Notes: a model not told the origin generated them from the sequence alone. Shown: positions 43,723 to 53,645, numbered from the stretch's first letter. The stretch: DNA of 64,000 bases from Candidatus Hydrogenedentota bacterium (GCA_029565395.1 JAKQOG010000287.1:1-64000), one strand, 5' to 3'. Made by a program: numbers and translations.

Positions 43723-44826
43723 TTAGCGGTCCAAAATGCCTTCTCGAAGATCCCTGGGCATGGCGGCGGGCCGCTCGCATCGGCTTTTCAACGTCACGTG
43801 GGTTTTCTTATCCGACGCTTCATGAAAGGCCTGCATAATGTCCAGCACATGAAACGCCAAATCTCCGTTGGCCCTGTGGTTGCGCCCGGTCCGGATGGCA
43901 TACGCCATGTCCGCCACGCCCAGACCTCGGGAATTCTCGGCGTATCCACAGGCTTGCGGAACCTCCTTGAACTCCTGCGCGCCCATGCGCCGTATTTTCA
44001 CGGTGTCGCCGAAGCTGTTGGGATCGCCTACAAGCATCGACCCGGCTCGCCCGTGGATTTCGATGCAAGAGAGCGTGTGCGCCCACACGTCGAAACTGGT
44101 GATGATTGCGCCTATCGCGCCGTTGGCGAATTCCATCAGGCCCGTCACATGCGTTGGCACGTCTACCGGCACAACTTTGCCTTTTTTCGGCTGGCTGGTG
44201 ATCACCCGCTCTGGAAATGTGACCCGGGTCATACCCGTCACGCGATTGACCGGCCCCATGAGCGTGACAAGCGCGGTGAGATAGTAGGGGCCCATGTCAA
44301 ACATGGGCCCGCCCCCGGCTTCATAATAAAACTCGGGATCCGGGTGCCAGCTTTCATGGCCATGGCATTGCATGAACGCCGTAGCAGAGACTGGTTCGCC
44401 AATCCATCCGCCATCGATAATCTTGCGAGCGGTCTGCACATTTGCCCCCAACACCGTGTCCGGGGCGCATCCCACGAGCAGTCCTTTCTTCCGCGCGGTT
44501 TCGAGCACCTCTTCGCCCGAAGCGCGCGTCAAAGCCAGTGGCTTCTCGCTATATACGTGTTTGCCCGCTTTTATCGCAGCGAGATCCACCTCGACATGCG
44601 CCTTCGGCACCGTCAGGTTCACTACCAGTTCAATGGACTTGTCCGCCAGCAACTCCTTCACGGTACACGCTTTCGGAATCCCATGTTCCTTCGCCTTGGC
44701 CTGCGCCTTCGTCTTCACCAAATCCGCGCACGCCGCTACCTCCAGCGCTTCAAAGCGCTTCATCATCTTAAAATAGATGTCCGAGATATTCCCGCACCCA
44801 ATCACGCCAACTTTAACTGGTTTCAT
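43723..44826 (-). CDS. Gfo/Idh/MocA family oxidoreductase
   Basis: A 367-residue oxidoreductase. Rossmann start VKVGVIGCGNISDIYF, EKP motif HVYSEKPLALT, and YYEAGGGPMFDMGPYYLTALVTLMGPV (the usual GGG-x-x-D-x-G catalytic block). It is cytoplasmic and probably acts on a sugar or cyclitol. The reverse strand is open for 377 codons, but that is a shadow. It starts just 33 bp from the 2-TM gene on the same strand. Confidence 0.93.
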   Translation of the reverse strand: MKPVKVGVIGCGNISDIYFKMMKRFEALEVAACADLVKTKAQAKAKEHGIPKACTVKELLADKSIELVVNLTVPKAHVEVDLAAIKAGKHVYSEKPLALTRASGEEVLETARKKGLLVGCAPDTVLGANVQTARKIIDGGWIGEPVSATAFMQCHGHESWHPDPEFYYEAGGGPMFDMGPYYLTALVTLMGPVNRVTGMTRVTFPERVITSQPKKGKVVPVDVPTHVTGLMEFANGAIGAIITSFDVWAHTLSCIEIHGRAGSMLVGDPNSFGDTVKIRRMGAQEFKEVPQACGYAENSRGLGVADMAYAIRTGRNHRANGDLAFHVLDIMQAFHEASDKKTHVTLKSRCERPAAMPRDLREGILDR

Positions 44827-44859
44827 TATAGATCTCCGTGAACCATTTCATGTTTGAAG

Positions 44860-45123
44860 TCAGTCTTTTGAATTCCTGTCTGGCCATCCCAGAATATCCA
44901 TGACATAAAAGGGCACTATCATGCAAATGACAACCAGCACAATATAAATTCCCACACGAAGCCACCAGGGCCCAGCAGTTGGATTTACAAGGACATAATA
45001 AAATAGAAGGAAATAGACCACCGTGGCAATCACTACGCCAACGATAAGCCGATAGATTATAAAAAGAACCCATTCCTTGGGTGATTCCGGCAACATTTCC
45101 CTTGGCATCGGCATCGCTCTCAC
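44860..45123 (-). CDS. Small membrane protein with two transmembrane helices
   Basis: An 87-residue protein. Helix 1 is about residues 19-44 (VLFIIYRLIVGVVIATVVYF) and helix 2 about 55-75 (VGIYIVLVVICMIVPFYVMD). N- and C-termini are polar. No family is recognised. It precedes the oxidoreductase gene by 33 bp on the minus strand and could share its transcript. Confidence 0.6.
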   Translation of the reverse strand: MRAMPMPREMLPESPKEWVLFIIYRLIVGVVIATVVYFLLFYYVLVNPTAGPWWLRVGIYIVLVVICMIVPFYVMDILGWPDRNSKD

Positions 45124-45233
45124 CTCACAATTATAATCATTACCTGTTGATAGATACTACCACTATCCATCGATTTTATTCGATAGCATAATCGGTGCGC
45201 GAGGCACCCAAGCTGATAGCTGACCGCTGATAG

Positions 45234-45878
45234 CTACCTGCTCGCCCAGAGCATTCCACGGTGCATGATGGTGGTGCATTCCGGCGCGTCAAAATCTTCA
45301 GGTTGATGGCCGAACGACGCATAAAATACCCGTCCTGCGCCGTAGCTTCGCTTCCATACTACCGGCATGACGCATCCCTCGATCCATGGGTACTGTTCGC
45401 CGGTGAAGGTGGTGGTGGCCAACACCTCATTTGTGGGATCCACGTGCATGTAATAACACTCGGAATGAAGGCTGAAATCATTTAAGCCCGCCACAATCGG
45501 GTCGTCTTTTTTAATAATGTTTACGGTATAGTCAATGCAGCCGCCGGGATGTTCCGCGAACTGCCCGCCCACCATGAATTGGTATCCGGTCTGATTGCGG
45601 AAGGCATCGCCCATGCCACCGTGCCAGCCCGCAATGCCCACACCGCCGCGCACCGCATTCAACAGCGATTTCTCCTGTTCCCCTTTGAGTTCTCCCATGG
45701 TCCAACAGGGAACCACCAGATCCAAACGGGCCACTTTGCCTTCATCTTCCAGCGACGTCAGGGTATCGGACACTTCAACATCGTATCCCTGTTGCCGCAG
45801 AAAAGGAATAAACCGGTCCACGCATTCCTTTGGTTTATGGCCATCCCACCCCCCCCAAATTACCAATGCTGATTTCAT
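45234..45878 (-). CDS. ThuA-domain protein
   Basis: A 214-residue ThuA-fold protein: ALVIWGGWDGHKPKE, LDLVVPCWTMGELKGEQEKSLLNAVRGGVGIAGWHGGMGDAFRN and GRVFYASFGHQPEDF. It is of the shorter, cytoplasmic kind. Its context, near Gfo/Idh oxidoreductases, matches sugar-modification clusters. The substrate is unknown. It is more distant from the other two ThuA proteins in this window than they are from each other. Confidence 0.88.
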   Translation of the reverse strand: MKSALVIWGGWDGHKPKECVDRFIPFLRQQGYDVEVSDTLTSLEDEGKVARLDLVVPCWTMGELKGEQEKSLLNAVRGGVGIAGWHGGMGDAFRNQTGYQFMVGGQFAEHPGGCIDYTVNIIKKDDPIVAGLNDFSLHSECYYMHVDPTNEVLATTTFTGEQYPWIEGCVMPVVWKRSYGAGRVFYASFGHQPEDFDAPECTTIMHRGMLWASR

Positions 45879-45908
45879 TCTTAAAACTCCATGGTTGGCT
45901 ATATTGCG

Positions 45909-46490
45909 TTATTCTTTTTCGGATATCCACACAAGACACGGCGGGATATTAAGCCAAACCGGTCCGCGCACGGTCAACTTGGGAAAGCGTTTGGGCAGCT
46001 TGCCTTTGAAAAAACGCCCCCCGGATGGAATCCAAGGACTATACGCATAGGAAAAGGTCACAAACCGTCCGCCGGGCCGAAGCAGATTGTAGGTTGCTTC
46101 TAAAATTTCATCCTGCAGTGCCTCAGGAAAACGGGTCCAGGGTAAGCCGGAGATAATCACGTCGCAATGATCGTACCCCGCTTCCTTCAGATAGTTGATT
46201 GTGTTCTGTGCAGAATCTTCATAACAATGGACACCGGGACACCGTTCGCGCGTGGCTTTCACAAACTCAGGATTGACCTCCATGGCGACGAAGTAGGCGT
46301 CCGGATCTTTCTTGTTCAAAATCACCTCTGTAAAAATACCCGTGCCTGGACCATACTCCACCACCACCTTCGCGCCCTTCAGATCGGCCATGTCCGTAAT
46401 GGCTTCCGCCAGCTTGGGACCGCTTGGAGCAAAGGCGCCCGTTGTCCGGTTCGCCTTGAATACTTCTTTCATAAATGTCCAGCTAGACAT
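45909..46490 (-). CDS. Phospholipid N-methyltransferase-like SAM enzyme
   Basis: About 193 residues starting MSSWTFMKEVFKANRTTGAFAPSGPKLA, the pattern of PmtA-like phosphatidylethanolamine methyltransferases. The SAM motif is E45-Y-G-P-G-T-G51. GLPWTRFPEAL and LLRPGGRFVTF follow. It would methylate membrane phosphatidylethanolamine or a related lipid; a broader SAM function is not excluded. AGGAG precedes the ATG at 46490; an upstream longer reading is unlikely. Confidence 0.8.
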   Translation of the reverse strand: MSSWTFMKEVFKANRTTGAFAPSGPKLAEAITDMADLKGAKVVVEYGPGTGIFTEVILNKKDPDAYFVAMEVNPEFVKATRERCPGVHCYEDSAQNTINYLKEAGYDHCDVIISGLPWTRFPEALQDEILEATYNLLRPGGRFVTFSYAYSPWIPSGGRFFKGKLPKRFPKLTVRGPVWLNIPPCLVWISEKE

Positions 46491-46728
46491 ACGTCTTCTC
46501 CTCTCAATTCCGTCCTGTACACCCCGTCCCAAGTACATATTCCGTATTGTGCCATAGTGTATTAAACGAAGACAAACAAAGACAATGGGAATAATAGAGT
46601 ATACTCGGATAAGATGCAGAGAGGCATTTTCCACGAGATTTGCCTTGCCCTGAAGTTTTTCTTTACCATATTTGTCCTTAGCAAAATGGTTTTCTCAAGG
46701 GATTTTTGACAAAGAAAGGGTTTGATCC

Positions 46729-47508
46729 ATGAAACGGTGTATTGGATTGTCTTGCCTATTCGCAATGCTCCTGACGGCGATTCTTGCTCTCGGTGGCTGT
46801 GCAACCTGCGATACATGCTGTAAAACCTGTGTAAAGGAAAAGTGCGTGGTGGTGTGGTCGGAAGGCACCGCTCCCAAGCGAATTTACCCCAATGACATAA
46901 ACGCCGCCGTGGCGGAGGGTTTAAAATCCCTCAAAGGGTGGGAAGTGGTCACCGCCGATATTTCTCAACCGGATCAGGGTCTGCCGGATGAATTGCTCAA
47001 CCGCGCGGATGTCTTGATTTGGTGGGGGCATAAAAAACATGATTTTGTAAACGATGCGCTGGTGGTTAAGATTGAGAAACGCGTAAAGGAAGGCGGGATG
47101 GGTTTTATTTCCCTCCATTCCTCCCATTTTGCCAAACCGAACAAGGTCCTCATGGGTACTGCCTGTTCCTGGGGCGACTATAAGAAGGATTCCACCACGT
47201 TAGACGTTACAGTGAAAGATCCTGCTCATCCTATCGCGAAAGGGATCAAAAATTTCACTATCAAACACAGCGAGCGGTATAGCGAGCCTTATGCTGTTAA
47301 CGAGCCACAAGCGGTTGTTTTCGAAGGTGTTCACAAACTAAAGGGCGGAGGCGAGGATCCCTCGCGCATAGGTATGTGTTGGCAAGTGGGGAGGGGCAAG
47401 TTTTTCTACTTTCAGGCTGGTCACGAGACCGATCCTGTCTTTTTTGACGAAAATGTCCGCCAGATTATGCGTAACGCTGTTGAATGGGCAGCGCCGGACA
47501 AGCCATAA
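46729..47508 (+). CDS. ThuA-like lipoprotein
   Basis: A 259-residue lipoprotein. Lipobox LGGC gives Cys24, with a Cys-rich start (CATCDTCCKTC) after it. The ThuA fold follows: VVVWSEG, PDQGLPDELLNRADVLIWWGHKKHD, GGMGFISLHSSHF, GKFFYFQAGHETDP. It is the surface or periplasmic paralogue of the protein at 5262. Such proteins sit with oxidoreductases of unknown sugar acid substrates. A hairpin follows at 47529. Confidence 0.88.
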   Translation: MKRCIGLSCLFAMLLTAILALGGCATCDTCCKTCVKEKCVVVWSEGTAPKRIYPNDINAAVAEGLKSLKGWEVVTADISQPDQGLPDELLNRADVLIWWGHKKHDFVNDALVVKIEKRVKEGGMGFISLHSSHFAKPNKVLMGTACSWGDYKKDSTTLDVTVKDPAHPIAKGIKNFTIKHSERYSEPYAVNEPQAVVFEGVHKLKGGGEDPSRIGMCWQVGRGKFFYFQAGHETDPVFFDENVRQIMRNAVEWAAPDKP

Positions 47509-47528
47509 AAATATTAGGATATAATCTG

Positions 47529-47568
47529 AATAGGACCTATAGGCCACGTATGTCCTATAGGTCCTATT
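47529..47568. repeat. Perfect 15-bp hairpin after the ThuA lipoprotein gene
   Basis: AATAGGACCTATAGG and CCTATAGGTCCTATT are perfect complements around a 10-nt loop. A TTTC follows. Similar taggacctatagg units are dispersed in this lineage. It probably ends transcription. Confidence 0.65.
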
Positions 47569-47655
47569 TCACAGGATTTGCAGGAGGCGAAAAGTGCAAT
47601 AAGGATTATTCAACGGTCATTTTTTGTTTTATCTAATAAGTAACCGGAAATTAAC

Positions 47656-48933
47656 GTGAATATGAACTGGCTTGTTGACATATTCTCCACCTGTTGGGCC
47701 GTGCTTGGGCAAATGGCGCCTTATCTGCTCTTTGGGTTTTTAATGGCGGGCATTCTGTCCGTATTGATACCGGCCGAATGGGTGGGGCGTCATCTTGGGG
47801 GGCGTGGTATCGGCCCGGTCTTTAAAGCTGCATGCCTGGGGGTTCCTCTGCCTCTGTGTTCATGCAGTGTAATTCCCGTGACGGCCTCATTCCGCAATCA
47901 TGGGGCGAGCCGGGGCGCCACCGTGAGTTTTCTATTATCCACTCCCCAGACCGGTGTAGATTCCATCCTGGCCACCTATGCGCTGTTAGGCCCGGTTTTG
48001 GCTGTCTACCGGCCCTTGGTAGCGTTTTTTTCGGGAATCGTCGGCGGAAGCATTGCTGCTCTGGTGGACCAGGACCCGGCGCCGGCCAAAGCCGATGGCG
48101 AGACGGTGAACGGCTGCACGGATGACTGTTGTGTAAAAAAGCCTGGTGAAAACGTTCTTGTGCGTGCGTTCCGCTATGGGTTTGTCACCTTGCCCCGCGA
48201 TATCTCAAAAGAGTTATTATTTGGAATCGCGGTAGCCGGCTTGATTTCCGTGGTGGTGTCGGAAAATTACCTTTCCGCGTATCTGGGGGGCGGGATAATT
48301 GCCATGCTGGTGATGTTGGCCGCAGGTATCCCCATGTACGTCTGTGCCACCGCTTCCATTCCCATCGCACTCGGTTTTATTCACATGGGCGCATCGCCCG
48401 GCGCGGCACTGGTGTTTTTGATCTCCGGACCGGCCACTAATGCCGCCACGATTGCCGTGCTCTGGAGAATCCTTGGCAAGCGGACCACGTTTATCTACTT
48501 GATGACCGTTGCCCTCGGCGCAATAGGCGCCGGGTATTCCCTGGATCTCCTATACTCCGTATTACCCACACGCTTTTCGGAACTTGCATCGCACATGCAT
48601 GAACATGGCATAAGCTGGTTCGGGCATATATGCGCCGTGCTCCTGCTCGTTGTTCTATTATCGAGCATGCTGCGGAAGATTGCGGCTGTTGAAATTCCGG
48701 AAGTTAAAGGTAAACCGGAAGAAACCACATTGCTGTTCAGCGTACACGGGATGACCTGTTCCCATTGTGCGAACACGGTCCAGCAATCACTGCAAAATTC
48801 CAAGGGTGTGCGGCACGCTCAGGTGGATCTAAGCCGCGCGCAGGCCCGTGTTTTTGGCGAACACTTGGACCCTCAGGCATTGCGTGAAACCATTCAGAGC
48901 CTCGGTTACGAAAGCGCGCTCATCGAAAACTAA
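47656..48933 (+). CDS. SO_0444-type metal permease with a C-terminal HMA domain
   Basis: A 425-residue permease (DUF318/ArsP-like superfamily): CLGVPLPLCSCSVIPVTASFRNHGASRGATVSFLLSTPQTGVDS with CSCS, and MYVCATASIPIAL. At least eight helices surround an acidic cytoplasmic loop (res 135-165, with three Cys). Residues 355-425 form an HMA metal-binding domain with GMTCSHC. Members of this type export copper or zinc. The GTG at 47656 or the ATG at 47662 is the start. Confidence 0.9.
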   Translation: MNMNWLVDIFSTCWAVLGQMAPYLLFGFLMAGILSVLIPAEWVGRHLGGRGIGPVFKAACLGVPLPLCSCSVIPVTASFRNHGASRGATVSFLLSTPQTGVDSILATYALLGPVLAVYRPLVAFFSGIVGGSIAALVDQDPAPAKADGETVNGCTDDCCVKKPGENVLVRAFRYGFVTLPRDISKELLFGIAVAGLISVVVSENYLSAYLGGGIIAMLVMLAAGIPMYVCATASIPIALGFIHMGASPGAALVFLISGPATNAATIAVLWRILGKRTTFIYLMTVALGAIGAGYSLDLLYSVLPTRFSELASHMHEHGISWFGHICAVLLLVVLLSSMLRKIAAVEIPEVKGKPEETTLLFSVHGMTCSHCANTVQQSLQNSKGVRHAQVDLSRAQARVFGEHLDPQALRETIQSLGYESALIEN

Positions 48934-49058
48934 TGTTGAGCAGATCCCATTTCCTGGCGGGGCATATTTTCCCGCATAATTGGCAAAAAAGGGGCGGTTG
49001 GCGAATTCACCGCTGTCTATGCCATGATGCATAAAAAATAACCCGCGGGGTGTTGATA

Positions 49059-52000
49059 ATGAACAGAAAATGGTGTTGTTTGCTGGTTGGGTGTTTAATT
49101 CAGAGTGTGGTTTTTGCATCGGGAAATATGTTGAAAGCAGGTGTGTATGAACCATGCGAGGGCGGTTTTCACATTTCTTTACCGGACGGGTATGAGACGC
49201 AACGGCCTGCCCAAGACCTTATCGGAGTCACTTCGGATAATGCGCGCCTGCATCGGCGTCCATTATATCCACCCGCAGACAAATCGTTGATTTGGAATGA
49301 ACGCGAGCGAGAGAGAATGATTCGTTTTGGCTATCGACCACTGGTGTTGGCCTATAACGAGCCGCGTTTCCTGTTTGATTTTCATTCGGCGGGAGGCCTG
49401 CTTGGACATCTCTACGCCGGATTAAACTGTGGGGACAATAGCAAATGGTTCCATCAGTGGGCCAATCTGGAAGTGACCTATGCCCGAGGACAAATGCAAT
49501 ATGTGTTGACGGATCCTGTTTTTCCCGGAGTGACGGTGCGTCTTGAAGCGAGTGCGTTGGCCGGGAGTGATGGGCTGATCCTGCATATTGAAGTGCTAAA
49601 TTTACGGCAAGATGCTTCATTGGTGTGGGGATATGGCGGCGCCTCAGCGTTTTTCACGAACTATAATATGACTGCGCCGCAGTTCGTGTTTGCGCCGGAA
49701 CAGTGCGCCAAAGATCGCATCGTTTGGGAGGGGCGGTGGATGGCATTACACCGGAAATTCGACAAGAGCGACGGATTCATGTCGGAACCCTTTGCAGTGG
49801 GCCGTCATTTGCCAAAGTGGGAAGCGGTAATCCGGGGTGGCGGTTCCTGGAAACATGCCCGGCACGGGACAGGCGCGCCTGAGGCATTTATGGAGTCTCC
49901 AAAGAAGTTGTTGGATCAAACCCAATGGGCCGATAGCGATACTCAAGAGCAATCGAATGGGGTAGCCGTGGAAGAGATCTCCCTTTCGCCCTACACTTCA
50001 AAGGGATACGTAATCATTGGCATGGGCGGGGAAATTGAACGTGCCCTGCGCAAACCGCACAAGGCCTGGAAAGAATCCCTGGCGCGCAATCGGGAAATTG
50101 CAGAACGGATTGTGGTGGAAACCCCTGATCCTTATCTGAATGCCGCCGCCACGATGATGGCCTTCGCTACGGACGGCACGTGGGGGGATTCCACGGTGAT
50201 GCATGGCGGCTGGTCCTGGCGCTTCGGGTATCTTGGCTGGCGCGGCTGGTACGGGTCAAATTGTTACGGATGGACGGATCGTATCCGGAAGGCGATCAAA
50301 AACTACCTCCAATACGGGCTGATTCACGAGGGCGAAGATGCAGGGGCATTGAGCAGTTTGCTCGATACGCCGGGCGGCGTCTTTTACAACATGAATGAAG
50401 TGTTTTGGGATCAGGTTCGGCAGTATTTCGAATATACGAACGATGTGGAATTGATGCGGGAAATTTTTCCGGTGCTGGAGGGCATTGCGGCATGGGAAAA
50501 CCGCCGGCTTCAGCCGGAAAATGCGGCCTTGTATGAAAATTCGCTGAATACCTGGATCAGCGATTCCCATTGGTATATTCAGGGACAGTGCACCCAGGCA
50601 TCGGCCTATATGCTTCGTGCGCATCTGCTGCTGGCGGATCTGGCGAAACGTTTGGGAAAAGACCCTGCACCGTATGCGCAACAAGCAGAAAAAATCCGCG
50701 AGGCCATGCAGAAGACACTGTGGATGCCAGGGGAGGGTGTTTTCGCGGAGTTTTTGGACACTCGGGGACATCGCTTGCTGCATACCCAGCCCGAACTGCC
50801 GACCATTTATCACAGTGCGGAATTCGGTGCGGCGGATGCCGCTCAAATCATGCAAATGCTCACCTGGGCCTATCAACATTTGCGTGCATCGCGGACTCCA
50901 AATGATGGGTGTTTTTTCTATAGTTCCAACTGGTTTCCGAACGCAGGCCGGTCGTATACCCACAGCACATACGAAATGGCCTATGCAGAGGAACTCAATT
51001 TTGCACTGACACATTATCTGGCAGGACGCTCGGAAGAGGCGTATGACCTGTTTAAAGCGACGTATTGTGGCATCTTTAATGGCCCGACGCCTGGCGGTTT
51101 GTCGTGTCATTCCTTTGCCGATGGCAAGCAACGCGCCAATGATGAATTTTCAGACGCCATCAGCATGTGGGGAAGAACGTTGGTGGAAGGCGTGTTTGGG
51201 ATTATGCCCAAACGTCCGGATCAGACTATCGAGGTATCGCCTCAACTTCCTAAGGAATGGCCATCCGTCTTCATACATACTCCCATGTTCTCCTATCGCT
51301 TGTACCGGTGTGAAAAAGGGATCACCATTGATTGGGAATCACCCGTCGAAACCAAGGTGAATGTGCGGATCCCTGTTTGGACTGAGCCATCGGGAAGGGT
51401 TTGGCTAAAAGAAAAGGAGGTGCGTGGGGTAATCCAAGCGCCTGTAAACAATGGGCCATGGTGGCTGTGTGCAAGTTCGGATATTCCTGCAAAAAATGGA
51501 TACTTTCGGTTGGAAGTGGCAATGGAAAAGGCATTCGCCTACGATAAGTTTCAACCAAAGACGGATTTCTTCAACGAGCCGTGTCCCGGACCGGCCCGGG
51601 AATCCTGGAAAATACCTGATGCAGGGAATTATAACCTTGCTCGATGGTCTCTGCTCGATCTAAACGGGACGTTTAACACAACAATAAACGGGTCCTTGGA
51701 AAAAGTGGAGAAAGAAGCCACGCCGCCTCCGTCCGGTTCGAGTACCGTCGGGTATGGCTATTGGAAAAGTCATTTGGGCGCGCGGCATCATGGGGATCCA
51801 GTGCAAGTGCCGAGCGATGCTGCATGGCGGGCCAAGGTAGATCCACAGGGCGTGGCTTGGACTACCGACGGCATACCGTTTAAAACGGTCAAGGAAGGGT
51901 TCAATATTGGCATCGTAACCCAGGCGGGAGCATTCCCCACCCAATTGAGTTTTCCGGCGAATGTTTCGGGGAAGACGCTATATCTGATGCTGAGCGGCAT

Positions 52001-52352
52001 GTCGTTCCCCGTGCAAAGCCATATGCCCCACCTGCGGATTACATTGCAGTATGCTGATGGCTGCAAAGAGGAACGCGATCTCTACAGTCCCTGTGATATA
52101 GGGGATGGTTGGAGCACCTGGTGCGGACGCTGGCATGATACCCCCAACGCCGGTTTTGAGAATCTGGGTGGGCGCTTCGGTCCCGCTGGGTCCAAGGAGG
52201 TTGCCGATTTGACACAACCGGTCAATGTGGATACAGAAGCCCATCTGGTTGCATTTGCGTTAAAAACGGGAGCGGTTTTGTCTTCCGTGGAACTGGAAGC
52301 TGTTGCCAACGACATCATCTTCGGTATTATGGGGGCCACCGTTTTGAAGTAG
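49059..52352 (+). CDS. Large secreted glycan-active protein (DUF4450-like toroid)
   Basis: A 1097-residue protein with a signal peptide (MNRKWCCLLVGCLIQSVVFA). Residues about 30-330 are beta-rich; 340-720 look like an alpha/alpha toroid with MMAFATDGTWGDSTVMHGGWSWRFGYLGWRGWYG, a Trp-rich substrate surface; 720-870 are beta-sandwich; and the last 200 (DAAWRAKVDPQ...) a further module. The pattern recalls DUF4450 proteins of gut Bacteroidetes, whose activity is unknown. It heads the rhamnose-linked cluster; acting on a rhamnose-containing polymer is inference. Confidence 0.72.
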   Translation: MNRKWCCLLVGCLIQSVVFASGNMLKAGVYEPCEGGFHISLPDGYETQRPAQDLIGVTSDNARLHRRPLYPPADKSLIWNERERERMIRFGYRPLVLAYNEPRFLFDFHSAGGLLGHLYAGLNCGDNSKWFHQWANLEVTYARGQMQYVLTDPVFPGVTVRLEASALAGSDGLILHIEVLNLRQDASLVWGYGGASAFFTNYNMTAPQFVFAPEQCAKDRIVWEGRWMALHRKFDKSDGFMSEPFAVGRHLPKWEAVIRGGGSWKHARHGTGAPEAFMESPKKLLDQTQWADSDTQEQSNGVAVEEISLSPYTSKGYVIIGMGGEIERALRKPHKAWKESLARNREIAERIVVETPDPYLNAAATMMAFATDGTWGDSTVMHGGWSWRFGYLGWRGWYGSNCYGWTDRIRKAIKNYLQYGLIHEGEDAGALSSLLDTPGGVFYNMNEVFWDQVRQYFEYTNDVELMREIFPVLEGIAAWENRRLQPENAALYENSLNTWISDSHWYIQGQCTQASAYMLRAHLLLADLAKRLGKDPAPYAQQAEKIREAMQKTLWMPGEGVFAEFLDTRGHRLLHTQPELPTIYHSAEFGAADAAQIMQMLTWAYQHLRASRTPNDGCFFYSSNWFPNAGRSYTHSTYEMAYAEELNFALTHYLAGRSEEAYDLFKATYCGIFNGPTPGGLSCHSFADGKQRANDEFSDAISMWGRTLVEGVFGIMPKRPDQTIEVSPQLPKEWPSVFIHTPMFSYRLYRCEKGITIDWESPVETKVNVRIPVWTEPSGRVWLKEKEVRGVIQAPVNNGPWWLCASSDIPAKNGYFRLEVAMEKAFAYDKFQPKTDFFNEPCPGPARESWKIPDAGNYNLARWSLLDLNGTFNTTINGSLEKVEKEATPPPSGSSTVGYGYWKSHLGARHHGDPVQVPSDAAWRAKVDPQGVAWTTDGIPFKTVKEGFNIGIVTQAGAFPTQLSFPANVSGKTLYLMLSGMSFPVQSHMPHLRITLQYADGCKEERDLYSPCDIGDGWSTWCGRWHDTPNAGFENLGGRFGPAGSKEVADLTQPVNVDTEAHLVAFALKTGAVLSSVELEAVANDIIFGIMGATVLK

Positions 52353-52395
52353 CGTCGATGCAATTACGGGAAACGCAGGTGGAAGGAGGAAGAGC

Positions 52396-53418
52396 GTGAC
52401 GGAAGCAAAAGTAACCAGGAAATTGTCGTTTCAGACTATACAGACCGCCTCCGTTTTTCTACTGCTCGCCGGATTGTGTGTATTTTCCTCATTACAAACC
52501 GAGACCTTCTTCAGTTGGCGGAATCTGGTGGATAATCTGCTCACTAATGCCTCGGCAACCGGTGTGATGGCATGCGGTATGACCCTGGTCATGATTGCCG
52601 GAGGATTTGACTTGTCCGTGGCCTCCATCACGGCGGTGTGCAGCGTAGTCACGGTGATGGTTCTTGTCGGATGTGCGTCCTTCGGGCCTTGGGTAGCGAT
52701 TCCCCTGGCCGTTGTTGCCGTTCTGGTTACTGGCACGCTTCTGGGAGCAGTGAATGGACTGTGGATCGCCTATGGCAGTGTTAATCCGTTTGTCGTGACA
52801 CTCAGCACCCTGCTTATCTTCAGGGGAATTGCACTGGTCATTACGCATGGGGGACAAACAATCATCGTTCCATTGGAGTTAGGGAAAAGTTTTCGGCTGT
52901 TGTATTGGGGCCGGATGGGTATTGGCATTCCTGAGTATCGGTTAAGCATTCCAATTCTGATATTTATAGCGGTTTTTATCTGTTTCTGGATTGCCTTGCG
53001 GTATATGCGATTTGGACATTACCTCTACGCGGTGGGTGGCAACGAAACCGCGTCCTGGCTGGCGGGCATCCGTACGGCACGGGTGAAAGCGGCCGCATAT
53101 ATTCTTTGCGGGATGACCTGCGGGATTGCGGCGTTGATTTCGACGGGAATGTCGAATACAGCACAGGCGGCGAGTTTCCAGGGACTTGAGATGATCGTGA
53201 TTGCGAGTGTGATTGTAGGCGGGACTCCCTTGGGCGGCGGCAGCGGCAGCCTTTGGTATACCTTAAACGGCTTGTTGCTGCTATCGGTCATTGAAAATCT
53301 TCTGAGTCAATATGGCATCACGGAAGAGTACCGAAACATCATCCGGGGTGTTATTATCTTGGTGGTGGTGACGGTGGATGCGGTTATGCGCCGCGGTAAC
53401 CGGAAAAGTTTCGTTTAG
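52396..53418 (+). CDS. Sugar ABC transporter permease (RbsC-like)
   Basis: A 340-residue permease with about 8 membrane segments. It has VMACGMTLVMIAGGFDLSVASI, FGHYLYAVGGNETASWLAGIRT (the coupling region) and SVIVGGTPLGGGSGS, all typical of CUT2-type permeases for ribose, xylose and rhamnose. The start is GTG at 52396 after GGAGGAAG. No ATPase gene lies nearby. HicBA follows within 30 nt. Confidence 0.93.
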   Translation: MTEAKVTRKLSFQTIQTASVFLLLAGLCVFSSLQTETFFSWRNLVDNLLTNASATGVMACGMTLVMIAGGFDLSVASITAVCSVVTVMVLVGCASFGPWVAIPLAVVAVLVTGTLLGAVNGLWIAYGSVNPFVVTLSTLLIFRGIALVITHGGQTIIVPLELGKSFRLLYWGRMGIGIPEYRLSIPILIFIAVFICFWIALRYMRFGHYLYAVGGNETASWLAGIRTARVKAAAYILCGMTCGIAALISTGMSNTAQAASFQGLEMIVIASVIVGGTPLGGGSGSLWYTLNGLLLLSVIENLLSQYGITEEYRNIIRGVIILVVVTVDAVMRRGNRKSFV

Positions 53419-53444
53419 CGGAAGATGAATAAGGAAGAATAGAA

Positions 53445-53645
53445 ATGAAATGGCGGGTCATACTCGAACAAGATGCCGAATCCGGGGACTGGGCGGTATG
53501 GTGTCCGGAATTACCTGGATGTACCTCGGCGGGTGAAACAGAAGAAGAAGCTTTGGAGAATATTCGAGAGGCAATCGCACTCTATCTTCAGCCGGATCCG
53601 ATTGATTTGCCGCCGCAAGCATTATCCAGAGAGATTCTGGTCTAA
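53445..53645 (+). CDS. hicB: HicB-like antitoxin
   Basis: A 66-residue HicB of the short type: MKWRVILEQDAESGDWAVWCPELPGCTSAGETEEEALENIREAIALYL. It has the partial RNase-H fold but no DNA-binding helix visible, so autoregulation may need another route. It overlaps the toxin by one base (TAATG) and sits inside a sugar ABC operon. Confidence 0.93.
   Translation: MKWRVILEQDAESGDWAVWCPELPGCTSAGETEEEALENIREAIALYLQPDPIDLPPQALSREILV

Noticed and set aside
43708..44841. A 377-codon open frame on the plus strand
   Set aside because: It is antisense to a clear Gfo/Idh/MocA oxidoreductase and its translation is rich in Arg and His with no recognisable domain; it is a shadow of the codon use of that gene.
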